Assembly: GCA_030620095.1 (NCBI GenBank)
Contig: JAUTXW010004695.1
Span: 868,001 to 932,000, forward strand
Direction: 5' to 3'
DNA: 64,000 bases
From: Kuschelorhynchus macadamiae
Taxonomy: Eukaryota; Arthropoda; Insecta; Coleoptera; Curculionidae
Shown one piece after another: positions 31,959-44,545 of this stretch. The notes under the pieces were generated by a model that saw only the letters and a list, made by a program, of their open reading frames with translations, searched no databases and was not told the DNA's origin. Position 1 is the first letter of the stretch; the number at the start of each line of letters is the position of its first letter. A program made the translations under genes and the position numbers.

Positions 31959-34625
31959 CAGGGTGGCCATTTTATGGTGATACAGTACCTTATCTAGAAA
32001 ACGGTAATAGTTACGACAAAAAGTCAAATACAAAAAGTTGTTTGGATTCAAGTAAATTTTTATTTTATTTCACTTTTGTTTATACAGGGTGTTTCGTTTT
32101 GACATGACACATGTCAACTTTCTTAATTTAAATGGGACATCCTAGATATTATTACATGTTTCGATTTTACTGTTAATTTGCGAAAGTTTTTATAATAACA
32201 TCTATATTTGAATTCTTTATCGTTTTTGAGTAAATTGAGTTTTTAGAATATTTAAAAAAAAACATATTTTTTTTTTAAAAAATTTTTACCTATAAAACTT
32301 TAATGGAACTGACTAATATCCTAAACATACATTACTAAGGGTTCAATTCAACGAGTTTCCATGCTGGTCTTACCAATTAATATACAGGGTGTTAAAAATG
32401 GAGAGCAAAACAAATCGAACTTTAAATGTAAAAATCTCCTGTTTTTCAAATGGAACACTCTGTATATTTATGTTTCATCTGATTCAGCGTTCAATTACCT
32501 ATCATTACTCATATATATGCCCTATACCTAAAATGAACAATTTCGATTTTATTAGACGTTTTCTGATTTATCCCGGAATTTTGCCAGTAAATGATATCAG
32601 ACACTAAAAAATCAAGGTCTTAGGAAATAACCTAACGCAATTGTTGACTTAAGTTGACATTTGCTCTGTTTGTCGTTTTTGTCAAATTTTTGCTGCGAAA
32701 TTTGTTAAAAAATGGCTTTATATAGTTTAGATGAACGTTTGAAATTATACAACTGTCTCATAAAAAATAATAAAAGTCCAGGGTTAGCCCTTAGAGAATA
32801 TTCGAGGGAATATCCTAATAATCGAGTTCCCTCCAGGACTATATTTTTTCGAATTGTGCGTGATTTGGAAAATGGTGTCCTTAAAAACTCTAAAAAAAAT
32901 CGTCCCAATTTTGTCCTCACTGAGGAAAAACAACTGGAGATTTTACTTTATCTCGAGGAAGATGATGAAAGATCCCAAAGAGATGCTGACAGAGACATTG
33001 CAGGTGTCAGTAGAAGAAGTATTCAAAAAACACTGCAGGCGAATGGTTATCATTCTTATAAATTTTTTCCAACTCAATTATTATCACAATTAGACTTTAA
33101 TGAAAGATTGACTTTTTGTTGTGAAATTATGAACCGGCAGTTCGAAAATGTGTTTTTTTCAAAAGTGCTTTGGACTGATGAGGCCTCATTTAAAACACTC
33201 ATTACTGGGCTCAAACTAATAAACATCTAATAAAAGCAATTAAAAAACAAGGCCGTCAAACCGTAAATGTGTGGTGCGGAATTATTTGCGACCGTATTAT
33301 CGGACCAATATTTTTTGACAGGTCGTTAAATGGCGAAAGATACTTGGAGCTGCTTAGGAATAAAATCATGCCCCTTATCAACGATTTGCCAGCAAATATT
33401 CGAGAAAATATCATTTTTCAGCAGGATAGCGCCCCTTATCACACGGTTGCACCGGTAGTAAATTTCCTTAATCAACATTTTCCATTGTGGATAGGAAGAC
33501 ATGGTTTAATATCCTGGCCACCACAAAGCCCTGATTTAAACCCTTTAGAATTTTTTTGTGGGGTGCACCGAAAAATAAAGTTTATAAAAATGAATCTAAT
33601 AATAGGAATGAGTTAAAAATTAAAATCAGGGAAGAGATCAATAATTTTAATGCATCTAATTCGGTAAGGAACGCTATTCGAAAAAATGGAGGCTATTTAC
33701 ACTTCATGTATCGCAATCGACTGTGGCCATATTGAACATTTTTTATAATCTGTTTTAATCATGTTTAATACTCAGTTAGTTATTAGTTATACCGTGTGGC
33801 ACAAGATATTTTTTTTTCTCTCCCTTATTTTCGTAAACATTAAATACTAAGAAAATAAATTACATAATATTTCACTTTTATTTATATTTTCTAACATTAT
33901 TTATAGTCGCTATCTGTGTTAAGGAAATGAGAATAAGGCTTAGTTTACGACATTTTTATTTTAGCCCACTTCATCTGTTCTTATATTAAACAACTTATAT
34001 TAAAAAAAAATAGTCAAATCAGAAAACGGCTAATAAAATCGAAACTATTCATTTTAGGTATAGGACATATATATGAGTAGTGATAGGTAATTGAACGCCG
34101 AATCAGATGTAATAAAAATATACAGGATGTTCTATTTGAAAAACAGGAGATTTTTACATTTAAATTTCTGTTTGTTTGCTCTCCATTTTTAACACCCTGT
34201 ATATTAATTGGTAAGACCAGCATGGAAACTCGTTGAATTGAACCCTTAGTTATGTATGTTTAGGATATTAATCAGTTCCATTAAAGTTTTATAGGTAAAA
34301 ATTTTTTTTTTTTAAAATATGTTTTTTTAAAAAAAATTATAAAAACTCAATTTACTCAAAAACGATAAAGAATTCGAATATAGATGTTATTATAAAAACT
34401 TTGCCAAATTAATAGTAGAATTGAAATATGTAATAATATATAGGGTATCCTATTTAAATTAAGAAAGTTGACATGTGTCACGTCAAAACGAAACACCCTG
34501 TATAAGCAAAAATGAAATAAAATAAAAATTTAATTGAATCCAAATAACTTTTGTATTTAACTTTTTGTCGTATCTATTACCGTTTTCTAGATAAGGTACT
34601 GTATCACCATAAATTGGCCACCCTG
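31959..34625 (+). mobile_element. Mariner A copy 1, inserted in the mariner B arm
   Basis: The ends start cagggtggccattttatgg and end with its near complement, flanked by TA duplications. Arms are about 600 bp inverted repeats. Within each arm further copies of the end-like motif tacagggtg or its complement occur (about 32085, 32390, 32455 and mirror positions). Confidence 0.95.
32712..33748 (+). pseudogene. Mariner A transposase, copy 1
   Basis: ATG at 32712 gives MALYSLDERLKLYNCLIKNN, an HTH domain of the DUF4817 kind found in insect mariners. It continues through LTEEKQLEILLYLEEDDERS to LWTDEASF with the first catalytic Asp. Relative to copy 2, about 28 bp are missing just after this, shifting the frame. 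The rest is readable: LNGERYLELLRNKIMP, FQQDSAPYHT (second Asp) and SPDLNPLEFF, where the third acidic residue is Glu instead of the Asp seen in copy 2. Forty residues separate the last two catalytic positions. The C-terminus ends near GHIEHFL. Inactive because of the deletion and later frameshifts. Confidence 0.85.
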
Positions 34626-34790
34626 TACACATTAATTGACAAACCTGAAATCCTATACTAAGATAATCGCGGATACCCATGGAAGAAACAAATGAGGGTT
34701 AGAAGTAAAAATTATAACAGTTCGGTGGCGTTAATATTTCATTATAGAAGAACAATTATATTATTACATATTAACTTTATTTGATTTAAA

Positions 34791-35821
34791 ATGCCTCTTC
34801 CAAGACAAGTAACGCTAGTCGAGAAGGCAGAATAAGTTTTGATATGTGGGGATAATTATAAAACAGTGTGTGACGCAGCAGATATTTTCAATGAACGACA
34901 TCCAGACAAACAAGTTCACTACTCAACTGTAAGTCGAATTTTAATAAACTTCAAACAGACAGTATCTTTAGGCTATAAATATAAAAATGAACGTGCCAAA
35001 ACTGTTCGTACTGAAGAAAATCAGTTAGCGTTACTTCAATCAGTTGTTGAAAACCCTAGAAGATCCACTCAGGAAATTTCTGTTTATACAGGTATTAAAA
35101 AAAGCTCTGTTAAGAGCATTCTCAAGAAAAACAAGTTTCATGCTTATAGGCCAATATTTATTTGCGCGTTTTCAGAACTAGACTATGACATCCGCTATGA
35201 TTTTGGCATACGGATTCAAGGACAAATAGAAGATCAGCGTGATTTTCATAGACTCATTCTCTTTGGGGATGAATCCACGTTCATAACAAATTGCACTGTC
35301 TCTTCTCAAAATTTTAGGTGGTGGTCGGACGCAAATTCAAATTTTCTTATTGACAATAGAAACCAGTATTACCAAAAAACAAACGTGTGCGGTATTATCA
35401 ATGAAAAATTATTGGGTTCGTTTTTTTTTCGCCGAAACTTAACTGGTGATACCTATTTACAGTTTCTGGAAAACGAAGTATCGGATTTTTTGGAGAATAT
35501 AAGTTTGCAAGCACGCTTTAAATTATGGTTTGAACATGATGGATGTCCGGCTCATTCTACTAGAAATGTTTCTGAATGGTTAAATGGGAAATTTGGTACT
35601 AAATGGTTAGGACGAAATACCAATCCACGGTGGCCTCCTTGTTCCCCAGTTCTTACCCCATTAGATTTTTTATGGGGATACTTAAAGCAAAAAGTTTACA
35701 AGGATCGACTAAAAATTTGATTCGTTTCCATTGCAGAAATATTCCAGCAAATATCTTGCGATCTACTTTTAGTGAATTTTATGACCGGACAATTAGATGC
35801 ATTGAACGAGAAGGTGGGTAG
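34791..35821 (+). pseudogene. Mariner B transposase, nearly intact
   Basis: ATG at 34791 gives MPLPRQVTLVEKAE and then a TAA at 34833; the frame is otherwise open to 35720. Features in order: an HTH region (DAADIFNERHPDKQVHYSTV), a second HTH with STQEISVYTGIKKSSVKSIL, LILFGDESTF (first Asp), FEHDGCPAHSTRNV (second Asp) and SPVLTPLDFLWGYLKQKVY (third Asp), with 41 residues between the last two. A frameshift near 35715 leads to the C-terminal helix CRNIPANILRSTF and the stop at 35819. This spacing matches what has been called the DD41D group, though that assignment is inference. Confidence 0.85.
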
Positions 35822-36784
35822 ACAGAAACGCTTAGATAATTTTCATTTTTTCATGTACTACCATAAATGTTTTTTTTATTTCATGCTGATTTGTTATTTG
35901 TTAAGTTATAATAAACATTTTTGCTAAAACTAGTGCTAACACATTCAATTAGATCTCGGTGCGTTTGATTTTTTGTTAATATTAATTCACTTTTAACTTT
36001 CATTTGTTTTTTCAAGGATTTCCAGTTTGTCAATTATGTGCACAGTTCTTTAATAAATATTTGAAATGAAAATTTTGCACTTCAAATGAAAGTTTTTTAA
36101 AGTGCATATTTCCTTTAGAACTGCTTCATCTTGTTAAAAAGAATATTGGCGACATTTCCAAGTTGTATTTAACATCGTTGCAACAAACCTGAAGTTTGTG
36201 ATTCCCTAAAAAATTAAAAATCCAAATTAATTTCACAAGTACACTTAAATTTGAATGGAGTTATGCGAATCTAATCTGATTTTGATTAAACTATGAAAGC
36301 GTTTATGATAATTATCAAAAAAATTAATTTTTCAATAACTTTTTTGATTTTTTCCAAAAAAAATTTTCTCAGGAGGCTGTTTTGGTATCCAGACATAACT
36401 TTTGATGCCAAACAACTTTTATTTACCATTTCGCTGAATCTTTCGAAATAAGGGTACTTTACTCTTGCATGATTTTAATATTTTTTACCCTGTATGCTGT
36501 TTAACTGGCAACAATTCTAAGTACACGTTATATGATTATCGGGGATGCACCAACTTTTGGCAATATTTTTATTTTGATTATGTAGTTAATAAAAAAATTC
36601 CCATATGTTGCACACTTAAATGACAACACTGTATACGGGCAACCCTCAGCCCCCGAGCCGGATCCTGCTCTCTACCAGCTCCAATCCGGCCCGCGAAAGG
36701 TTCAGAAATTTTAAATAACGCGCAAAAAATTAAAGATTTAGCACACATAGTTTAATATAATATATATAATAATATAACGCATGC

Positions 36785-37690
36785 AGATTTAAAAAATATG
36801 AGTCTGATATATTGGACACCATACGATAGAGGCGTAGTCAAAACGAAAACTTACAAAGGTCGAGTAAAGAGAAAGCAGTGTAGCGGGCTGTTGAAACTCC
36901 CTTAAATTACGCAAACTAAAGCCCATTCCTTTTGATACATTTATCACTGTGTCTTCAATATGGTTAATAAATGTAAGTTTTGAATCGAAAATTACCCCAA
37001 GATCCTTAATCCCAATACATCTTGCTAGCACAACATTATCTATGGCATAATTATGCTCAGTTGGTTATGATTTTCTCGAGAAAGACTTGACGTTACACTT
37101 TAAAGGATTTAACGGAAGTTTATTTTCAGCACACCACCTACCAACCAAGTCTAAACAGTTTTGTAGTCTATAAGCATCGTCAGGATAATATTTTAAGGTC
37201 GTCCGCATACAACAAATATTCGACCTGCAATCCAGATACAATGTCATTAATAAACATACTAAAGAAAAGTGGTCCAAGCACTGACTCTTGCAGTACACCC
37301 GATGACTGTACAATTCTTTCAGACCTGTATCCACGGAACTGTTCATATTGATACCTATTTGATAAACATGGATTTTATTAATTGAACCAACGGATCTGAA
37401 ATACCAAATGCTAAGAGTTTCTTTATTAAAATTCCATGAACAAGCCTGTCAAAAGCTTTAGAAAAATCTATGTACATCACATCTACCTGACTCTATAAAG
37501 CTTCTCAGAGATGTATTGAGTAGAACACACAAAGTTAGTAACTGTTGATTTACCGGGAATAAAACCATGCTGTTCATCAGGCGCAGCCATATATTTATGC
37601 AACACGATCTCGAATACCTTGCTGAAATTGCACACAATAGCCACTGGTCTAGTCATATTGGGCTTTAACTTACGACCAGCCATTTCAATG
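36785..37690 (-). pseudogene. LINE reverse transcriptase remnant
   Basis: On the minus strand the pieces read RPVAIVCNFSKVFEIVLHKY, EQHGFIPGKSTVTNFV, VMYIDFSKAFDR (first Asp), RLQNCLDLVGRWCAENKLPLN and IKDLGVIFDSKLTFINHIED, then VWCPIYQTH. The catalytic ADD block is frameshifted and unreadable. The style differs from the CR1-like copies elsewhere in this window and suggests another non-LTR clade. Both ends are truncated. Confidence 0.7.
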
Positions 37691-37694
37691 TCTT

Positions 37695-38045
37695 GTTAAT
37701 GGCGGCCAAATAAAATTTAAAAAAACAACAAAAACAAATCTTCTTATTCAGTTAACTTTAATTTTTGTAGAAAAATTAAATGTGTTACTGTGTGTCTACG
37801 GAGAGTGAAAAACTACTTATTCAATTTATGTTAAATTATGTCCAAAAATCAAGTGTGGCATAGATAGAATCTGGTAAATTAAAGGACTGAAAGGAATCCA
37901 ATATGATGGAACAAAATGGCGCCCAATAAAAATGTTTGAAAAGACTGTATGTACTGAACTAAATTGGGTCACAGCTCACTATTCCTAATAACACGAAATA
38001 TTCATAACAAAGGAAGTTCCGGGTAATGAATATTTACCGAATTTT
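37695..38045 (-). repeat. CCATTTTG-repeat element copy (minus)
   Basis: Contains aatggcgcccaataaaaatg and ends at aaggaagttccgggtaatg, as in the minus copy at 18.3 kb. It directly abuts the LINE remnant, so the LINE was probably truncated at or by this repeat. Confidence 0.75.
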
Positions 38046-38876
38046 TTTCCAATGCATAAACGAAACCCGTCGAATAAAATTAAAAATTGAACTTCATCAA
38101 TTCGATAGCCAAATCGAATGTCAAATTAATGGCACAAGCGATGTTCCCCGTAGCCCATACATAAAATAATGAACTTAAAGAACGCCCATGCCCAAGAACA
38201 GGTTGTAGTTGAATCGCCTCTCGTCCCCCCGGGCAACACGCAGACAGAGATAAAAAATCGAAAACTACACGAACTGAATAACGATGACTTTTCAAGGCAA
38301 AAGAGAAGATTCCTGAGAGCTCGTGAATTTTAAACACCGGTTCGTGGCAGCAGCGTTCCGGATGAAATCCTAGATTATGTTCCCTTCCTCGTGGAATTTG
38401 CGAGTGGGAGAGGGACGCATTGAGGATGAAACGAAGACGAACTGTAAAGGCCCGGTGTCAAGGTGTTATGTCATAGATTATGCATTAAGGCGCTGGGGAA
38501 CTATTAGAATAATAAAGTGACTTTGTTATGGTACTTTGCTTTTACGACTCAAATATTAAAGAAACTCATATTTATTTGCTAAGTTTTTAGGGTAAACTCT
38601 GTTTTTATTTAGCAAGGTAGTACAGGTTTTACTATAAGAGTACTCCTATAATGTTTCAAAACATTGAAGTGCCCGTTGACTACCTTATAAGGAGAGTTTT
38701 GTTATATGGGGCTTAATTTTGAGTCCATTTCAAAAATGTAAGAAGGCTGAAGGTACTATATAAAACGTATTAAAAAGGGGCGCTAAAACACGTTAAAATA
38801 AGATGTATCTTCCTTCGTTCTTACATCTTTTACCCGTGTGTAAGGAAAAATGCCGAAACAAAGAAATACTTTTTTA
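38046..38876. other. Unannotated stretch, locally GC-richer
   Basis: 38100-38500 is less AT-rich than its surroundings and has no similarity I recognise to the elements in this window. A minus-strand open frame of 85 codons shows no domain. It could be host-derived, but I cannot support a gene. Confidence 0.3.
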
Positions 38877-38884
38877 TTCAAAAG
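38877..38884. repeat. 8-bp target-site duplication, left of hAT copy 2
   Basis: TTCAAAAG, repeated exactly at 41522-41529. Confidence 0.95.
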
Positions 38885-41521
38885 CAGGGGCGTGCGGTGA
38901 AATTTTAAGAAAGGGAAGCAATTTTTAGAAACTTACCTATTTGTAATGTAATTCGATTCTTCGATCATTTTTTGCAAATTCGAAGAAGTTTATTTTCAAT
39001 GGACAACAGCGATGTACGCGAAAGTCACTCCTGCCCCGTGGAATTTCTCACGAAATTTTTTATACGTTTAACTGTTGAAAAATTGCGTTCTACTGATGAA
39101 CTTGTGGCAGGTATTGTCAATACTAATTCACACAATTTCGACACTTCGGTGTAAACATCTTCCAGCTCCTTGTCTTTTAAAAATTGCATTAGTTCCTTGG
39201 CGTTATTTTTTGCGCTAAAATCATCAGTTTCGTAAATCACTTTTAGTTCAGATCGCAGTAATACTCGGTCAAAGAACTGGCCATAATGAAGAAGAAGAAG
39301 AGATTTAAACGCATCTTCTGGAAAAGTTTTTCCTTTAAATGCATCAAAATTGCAGAGCTCGAGGAATTTAAAATCATTTAAGCCGTTAAATCTATAGTTT
39401 ATTTGTTGCTGAATTTGATCGATTATTTTATAAAAGAGGCGTCTGTATGATGTTTGAACATCTCCCACCTTGTCTGTTCGAAGACGCTTGGCTTGTGACT
39501 CTACATTTAACGTCATCGTTTTCTCCCAAAATAAGTCAAAGTCATCTCTTTTTTGGCTTAACATGACTTAAAATCAACTTCTTTTAGGCAAAAAAAATCA
39601 TTTGTTTTAGTTTGTAATATATTAAAAACATTGTCTGAGAATGGAAATATTTCTGAAAATATATTCAACAAATAATTACAATTAAAATCTCATTTCAAAA
39701 AGTTTAAAAACCCCCTCGAATCATTTATTGCTTCATTATTTTCTATTATATTTTCAAATAGTTCAATCAGTGATTCACGATTTTCAGATACTGTTAAAAC
39801 AAGTCAATTATAGTTCCACCTAGTAGGAGCTACTTTGGGCAAACGTTTGTGGACAATGGAGTCCAAAGCTTGTGCACGTTTTGTTGCCTTGGAAAAAAAA
39901 GCAGCCATGCTACTTAAAGTAACGAAAAATACTTTACACTCTTTAATGTAATTAATGGACTGGGATAAAACTAAATTTAATTTATGAGCAAAACAATGGA
40001 CAAACACAGCACTTGGAAAAGTTTCTCGAACTTTAGCTTGCAAACCCCCTAATTGTCCTGCCATCACTGCAGCTCCATCATAGCTTTGAGCAACTAATTT
40101 TTTCTCTCCATTAATTTATTTAGTAACGTTATAAACTACAGTGTATAATGCATCTGCTGTACGATTTTCAGACACATTCTTAAAACCTAAAAATCGCTCT
40201 TGAATGCTTCCGTCTGTTTTGACGTAGCGTATTACTATAGATAATTGGCTAAAATTAGTGATATCAGTTGTTTCGTCCAGAACAATAGCAATGAACCGCG
40301 TCTCGCCAATCTCCTGCTTAATTCTTTTTAGAATAATGGTTGCAGCAGCGGAAATTAAATCATTCTGGATTCGATTCGACGTTTCAAGGAAAACGTTAGA
40401 CTACTCTAAATGATTTTTAAGAAATCATCATATTTAGCCATTAAACTAAGTAAATCTTGAAAATTTCCTCTATTTGAAGAAACTTTTGTTTCGTCATGAC
40501 CTCTAAATCCCAATTCGTGCTGTCCGAGAAAACAAATAACATCGATAAGTTTTCTTAATATTTGCCTATTTTTATCGACTAGTTCATGGTGTTGGCGTTG
40601 ACTAATTTCCAACTGTTTATTAAGGGCGTGTTCAATTCTGGTTTTGCCGAAGACTTTTTGTTTTATGACGGCCTGCAAATGCGCTTTGGACATAATGTGT
40701 CTTTATACAGCTTCATGGAAATTGTTTAAATTGGAAAAACCAGTTTTATTCCAGAGACCTTTTTCATTTTCAAAAAGTAAACATGGCCAACAAAATAATT
40801 TATTTATATTTTCACACCCTGTTAGCCATTTAAATTGTTCGTATTGTTTTTCCGGATAAAAATGTCTAATGCAGTTTTTCATTTTTGTGGTTAAATTTTC
40901 CATAGGCCGATTTGCCCTTCCTTTGGAAATTATTTGAAGCTTATCAGCGAAGTTTAATGTTGAAAATTCCTTTATTTTTAAGACACACACCATACATTCA
41001 CACACACTCTTCTTACTAAATTCTCCAACATTTTCAACATTATTACCGACAGCCGCAGTTGACGGTATTTGCATATCCAAGTCCGTATTATTGTCTTCCA
41101 TATTGCACAATGCACGACGCGACGCGACGTACGTATCACACAACACATGGATAGCCGTTCAAACAAAGAACCTACTCCAACGATAGCTTCCGCTCCCACT
41201 TAAAGCACGCGACTGAAATGCAAAAATTTCTAACAGCCGGTGGAAAGTTCAATAACCTCTAGCTCGATTCACAGGAACTCAAGCATACAGGACTGCAGAG
41301 AAGCTAGCGGTCCGCATAGGTTCTATTCGACATTCTATTGTGGCTGGGTCGGAGTCAAGGCCGCATTTATTATGGGCTTGATAATTAAGATTTTATTTTA
41401 GCATTTTTAATATAAACTAAATTAATGGTTTCCTATTTCAAAAATTACATTTTAGAAGATGTTTTGTAATTTTTTTTGGGGAAGCACTGCTTCCCTTGCT
41501 TCCATGGACTGCACGTCCCTG
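38885..41521 (-). mobile_element. hAT transposon copy 2
   Basis: Same family as 9217-11663 but inserted in the opposite orientation. Starts caggggcgtgcggtgaaat and ends with the complement of cagggacgtgcagtcc. Flanked by exact 8-bp duplications. Confidence 0.95.
38938..41101 (-). pseudogene. hAT transposase (zinc finger MYM/DUF4371 type), copy 2
   Basis: Starts MEDNNTDLDMQIPSTAAVG on the minus strand; the first 147 codons are open and cover the TTF-type zinc finger with NKLFCWPCLLFENEKG. After a stop the frame gives KQKVFGKTRIEHALNKQ and FLGQHELGFRGHDETKV. A shifted section holds the DEATDI-type catalytic block, then QLGGLQAKVRETFPS and VHCFAHKLNLVLSQS. The C-terminal 179 codons are open and contain LTIPATSSSVERNFSTVKRI. 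The last segment is shortened by a deletion relative to copy 1. It preserves about 70 bp missing from copy 1, so together the two copies cover the whole protein. Inactive. Confidence 0.85.
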
Positions 41522-41529
41522 TTCAAAAG
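41522..41529. repeat. 8-bp target-site duplication, right of hAT copy 2
   Basis: TTCAAAAG, partner of 38877-38884. Confidence 0.95.
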
Positions 41530-42102
41530 CATAAGAAAAAAATGTTGGATAAGTTACAAATAATCAATGTTTAATTCATGAAATTTTTGTTTACAAGCAG
41601 CTTTAAAATTCAAAAGTCTTGATAAAAGAATCTGCTTGCTTGGAAGAGTAACAGCATCTGTTACTTAAGCTACATTTACGTTCAATTCAAAATCCAATTT
41701 GTTATGGAATTGGCCTGCTTAGTAGATGCAGATAGCGTAGTGACATTTACATTTCACATAATTCAAAGTGCACTTAAAACCCACTTCGAAGCGAGGCTAG
41801 CTGCTTTGTTTTTCTAAGCAGAAATTCGATTCATGCCAAATTTGTATACCCAATGACGATATTTCTCTGGCACGTAATCAATTTCACTTGATGTCACTAG
41901 AGAGTTGGCGGAGGAATTTTGATGTACTTTTTTTATTTAAAATTTTAAACAATTTTATAGATTGTTCCAATATTCTGGAACCAATTAAATGTCCCCCAAA
42001 GGTCTTTAAGGACAAGAGAACTATTTGACTTGCCTTTTAGGCACACACTCAGCTCAGAACTCGCCCCTCTGTCGAATAGTAAGACATAGTAATGTGCATT
42101 GT
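41530..42102. other. Non-coding stretch
   Basis: No gene recognised. Confidence 0.4.
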
Positions 42103-42462
42103 GTTTATTTGAATAGATACGGAAATGTCGTAAATACAAACGCTGTTGGGTTTTTTATGAATATTTAGAATATTATATAATTAGTGCGAAAATATTATTA
42201 GAAATGTCAAATTTTGACAGGTTGTCAGTTTTTTTAAATGAAACACCCCGTATATTAAATCATATTCTTGAAGACCTTTTTTTTCTAATTTCAAATATAT
42301 ATACTTTTAATATATTCTGTCAATTAGTTTTGGATATATAAGCGTTTAAACATTAAAAAAATGGTAAGGTAATTTGCGCTAAAATATAGTGAGCCATGGT
42401 TAAGACAATTGCAATGAACGACGCCTTTTTGACGTTTACCGGTCAGAAGTATCTATTGGACG

Positions 42463-42664
42463 ATGGGTTATTCGGAAGAAGAGAAACTCGACATGATAGA
42501 ATTATTTTATTTACATGGTAAAAATGCATCGATAGCTCGTAACGAATATCATAGACGGTTTCCAGTTAGACCAACACCGACTCGTAGCATAATATTAAAC
42601 ATCGTTAAACAATTCAATGAAAGAAAAACACTTAAGCGAAAAGTTAGAATAGTGGAAAGAAACA
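42463..42664 (+). pseudogene. Duplicated N-terminal part of mariner D transposase in the left arm
   Basis: MGYSEEEKLDMIELFYLHGK followed by ARNEYHRRFPVRPTPTRS and RKVRIVER. It is the mirror copy of the start of the minus-strand gene and stops being homologous right after VER. It retains about 30 residues (the second half of the HTH) that are deleted from the main gene. Confidence 0.8.
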
Positions 42665-42712
42665 ATACCATAAAAAATCAATAATATAAAGTAGGTAAAT
42701 AATAATATCAGC

Positions 42713-43635
42713 TTAAAGAACTAAGTTTTGGTTTTCTCTATAGCCTCCTTGGTCTGTAATGCGTTTCTGAATATTTCTTTTAAATTCTCTGTGTATGGAT
42801 GCATAGATAAAATGGGGTGATTGGGTGTTTAAATCGTCGATTGTTTGGACTATATTTTGCTATAAAAGCTTGGATAGTTCTTGGCCTATTGTAGTATATC
42901 TTGTTTTTCAGATAACCCCACAAAAAATGTCCAATGGAGAGAGATCGGGACTGTTTGCTGGCCATCTTAATGGTCCATGTCTTCCAATCCAAAATGGATA
43001 CCTGTCGTTTAAAAAATTGGTGACATTATGAGGAGGGGCACCATCTTGTTGCTATATCAAGTTAATTTAATTTTTTTAAATTTAAAAATATAGGTCCAAT
43101 AACATGATCGTTAAGAAGGCCACACCAAACATGTAGGGATCTTCTTCCCTGAATTTTGACCGCCTGAAGAGCTCGCGGGTTTTCTTTTGACCAAAAATGC
43201 TTATTTTTCTGGTTAAACATGCCTCCAGTGGTAAATGTTGCCTGGTCGGTGAAAATTATGTTTGACAGGTTTAGTTGGTTCATCATAACACGTCTTTATA
43301 TTTCTTGGCAGAAGTGTAATCGGTCTATTTTATTTTGATCGGTTAATTCTTGAGTAGGTAAAAACTTATATGGCTTATATTTATAATGTTTTAAAACTGA
43401 GTGGATTGTATGTCATGATTTTCTAAAACAAGAATAAATAAGATAAAAAAGATTATTTTAATACAAAGGTTTCAAAATTACCTTCAAAATATAATAAAAT
43501 ATTTAAATCTTCTTCAGCATTTCTTTCCACTATTCTAACTTTTCGCTTAAGTGTGTTAAGGGCTATCGATGCATTTTTACCATGTAAATAAAATAATTCT
43601 ATCATGTCGATTTTCTCTTCTTCCGAATAACCCAT
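42713..43635 (-). pseudogene. Mariner D transposase
   Basis: Starts MGYSEEEKIDMIELFYLHGK. A deletion removes the middle of the HTH. The frame runs to EEDLNILLYFEG, after which a likely intron (GT at the end of FEG, AG about 65 bases on) precedes HDIQST. After frame breaks, YKPYKFLPTQELTDQNK and NIIFTDQATF (first catalytic Asp) follow, then GRRSLHVWCGLLNDHVIGP. The second Asp region reads near the QQDG-like run at 43045. IGHFLWGYLKNKIYYNRP marks the third, with the acidic residue apparently lost (L-S-I-G-H in place of x-P-L-D-F). The C-terminus reads ITDQGGYRENQNLVL. Inactive. Confidence 0.75.
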
Positions 43636-44060
43636 CGTCCAACGTATTAGATAATAAAAATGCTCGTAAATAATTACTTCTGACCGGTAAACGTCAAAAA
43701 GGCATCGTTCATTGCAATTGTCTTGACCATGGCTCACTATGTTTTAGCGTAAATTACCTTACCATTTCTTTAATGTTTAAACGCTTATATATCCAAAACT
43801 AATTGACAAAATATATTAAAAGTATATATTTGAAATTAAAAAAAAAAGATCTTCTAGAATGTGATTTAATATACAGGGTGTTTCATTTAAAAAAACTGAC
43901 AACCTGTCAAAATTTGACATTTCCAATATTATTGTCGCACTAATTATACAATATTCTAAATCTTCGTAAAAAACCCAACAACTTTTGTATTAACGACATT
44001 TCCGTATCTATTCAAATAAACTCTCTAGGTGGGTGGAAAAATATACGGGAAAACCCTGTA

Positions 44061-44545
44061 CGTAAAAGACAAGAAAATTATTTGTTTTAAATCACAGCCC
44101 AATTTTAAAAATACATTTTCTTTTCTTAAAACCCCTCACTGACAAAACTTTATCAAACGCGGAAACCTAGCACAATGTTTTATGTATTAGCTCCATTGTG
44201 TGGTAGAATAAATTAAAGCTTTTGTGTTAACCGCCCCATAAAGACGTTCTTCTCATCTCTTTAAACAAATGAATGCTATTCAACCCGTTTCAAGTCTTAT
44301 GGCTCTCTGGAAACTTGAGAAAGTATTGCCGGCTTTACTCATAAATTAGTAATTATATTTTGTGTTGAAAATTGAAAATTACAACTCCATCGAGGGCTGG
44401 CAAGATTGCTTCTAAAGATACCGAGGCAATTAGGAAATCTGTAAAAGGGCGAAAGAAGATTTCCACTTTAATTGTTGTGTAGTTTGAAAATAGCTCTTTA
44501 TTTTACATTCAATAGTTTTTTGTCAGTAAGTAATGTGTTTTTAAG
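44061..44545. other. Non-coding stretch
   Basis: No gene recognised between mariner D and the PLE terminal fragment. Confidence 0.4.

Larger units (their letters stand above)
31361..36631 (+). mobile_element. Mariner B, carrying a nested mariner A
   Basis: The outer element begins cagtgtggtcatttaagtg and ends with the complement of a matching sequence, with TA on each side (31359-31360 and 36632-36633). The arms are inverted repeats of roughly 600 bp. The left arm is cut by mariner A (31959-34625); the sequence resumes at 34628 as cattaattgacaaacctg, which matches the inner end of the right arm. Without the insert the element is about 2.6 kb. Confidence 0.9.
42103..44058 (-). mobile_element. 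Mariner D with inverted repeats extending into its gene
   Basis: The right end is the complement of cagggttttcccg next to TA (44059-44060). The left and right parts are inverted repeats, 42103-42664 against 43520 to about 44010. Both arms include the internal motif near the atacagggtgtttcattt run and the 5' coding region of the transposase. The outermost 50-70 bases of the left end, equivalent to the right end, are missing. Confidence 0.8.

Noticed and set aside
38080..38337. 85-codon minus-strand frame in a GC-richer stretch
   Set aside because: No start context, domain or splice evidence for a host gene.
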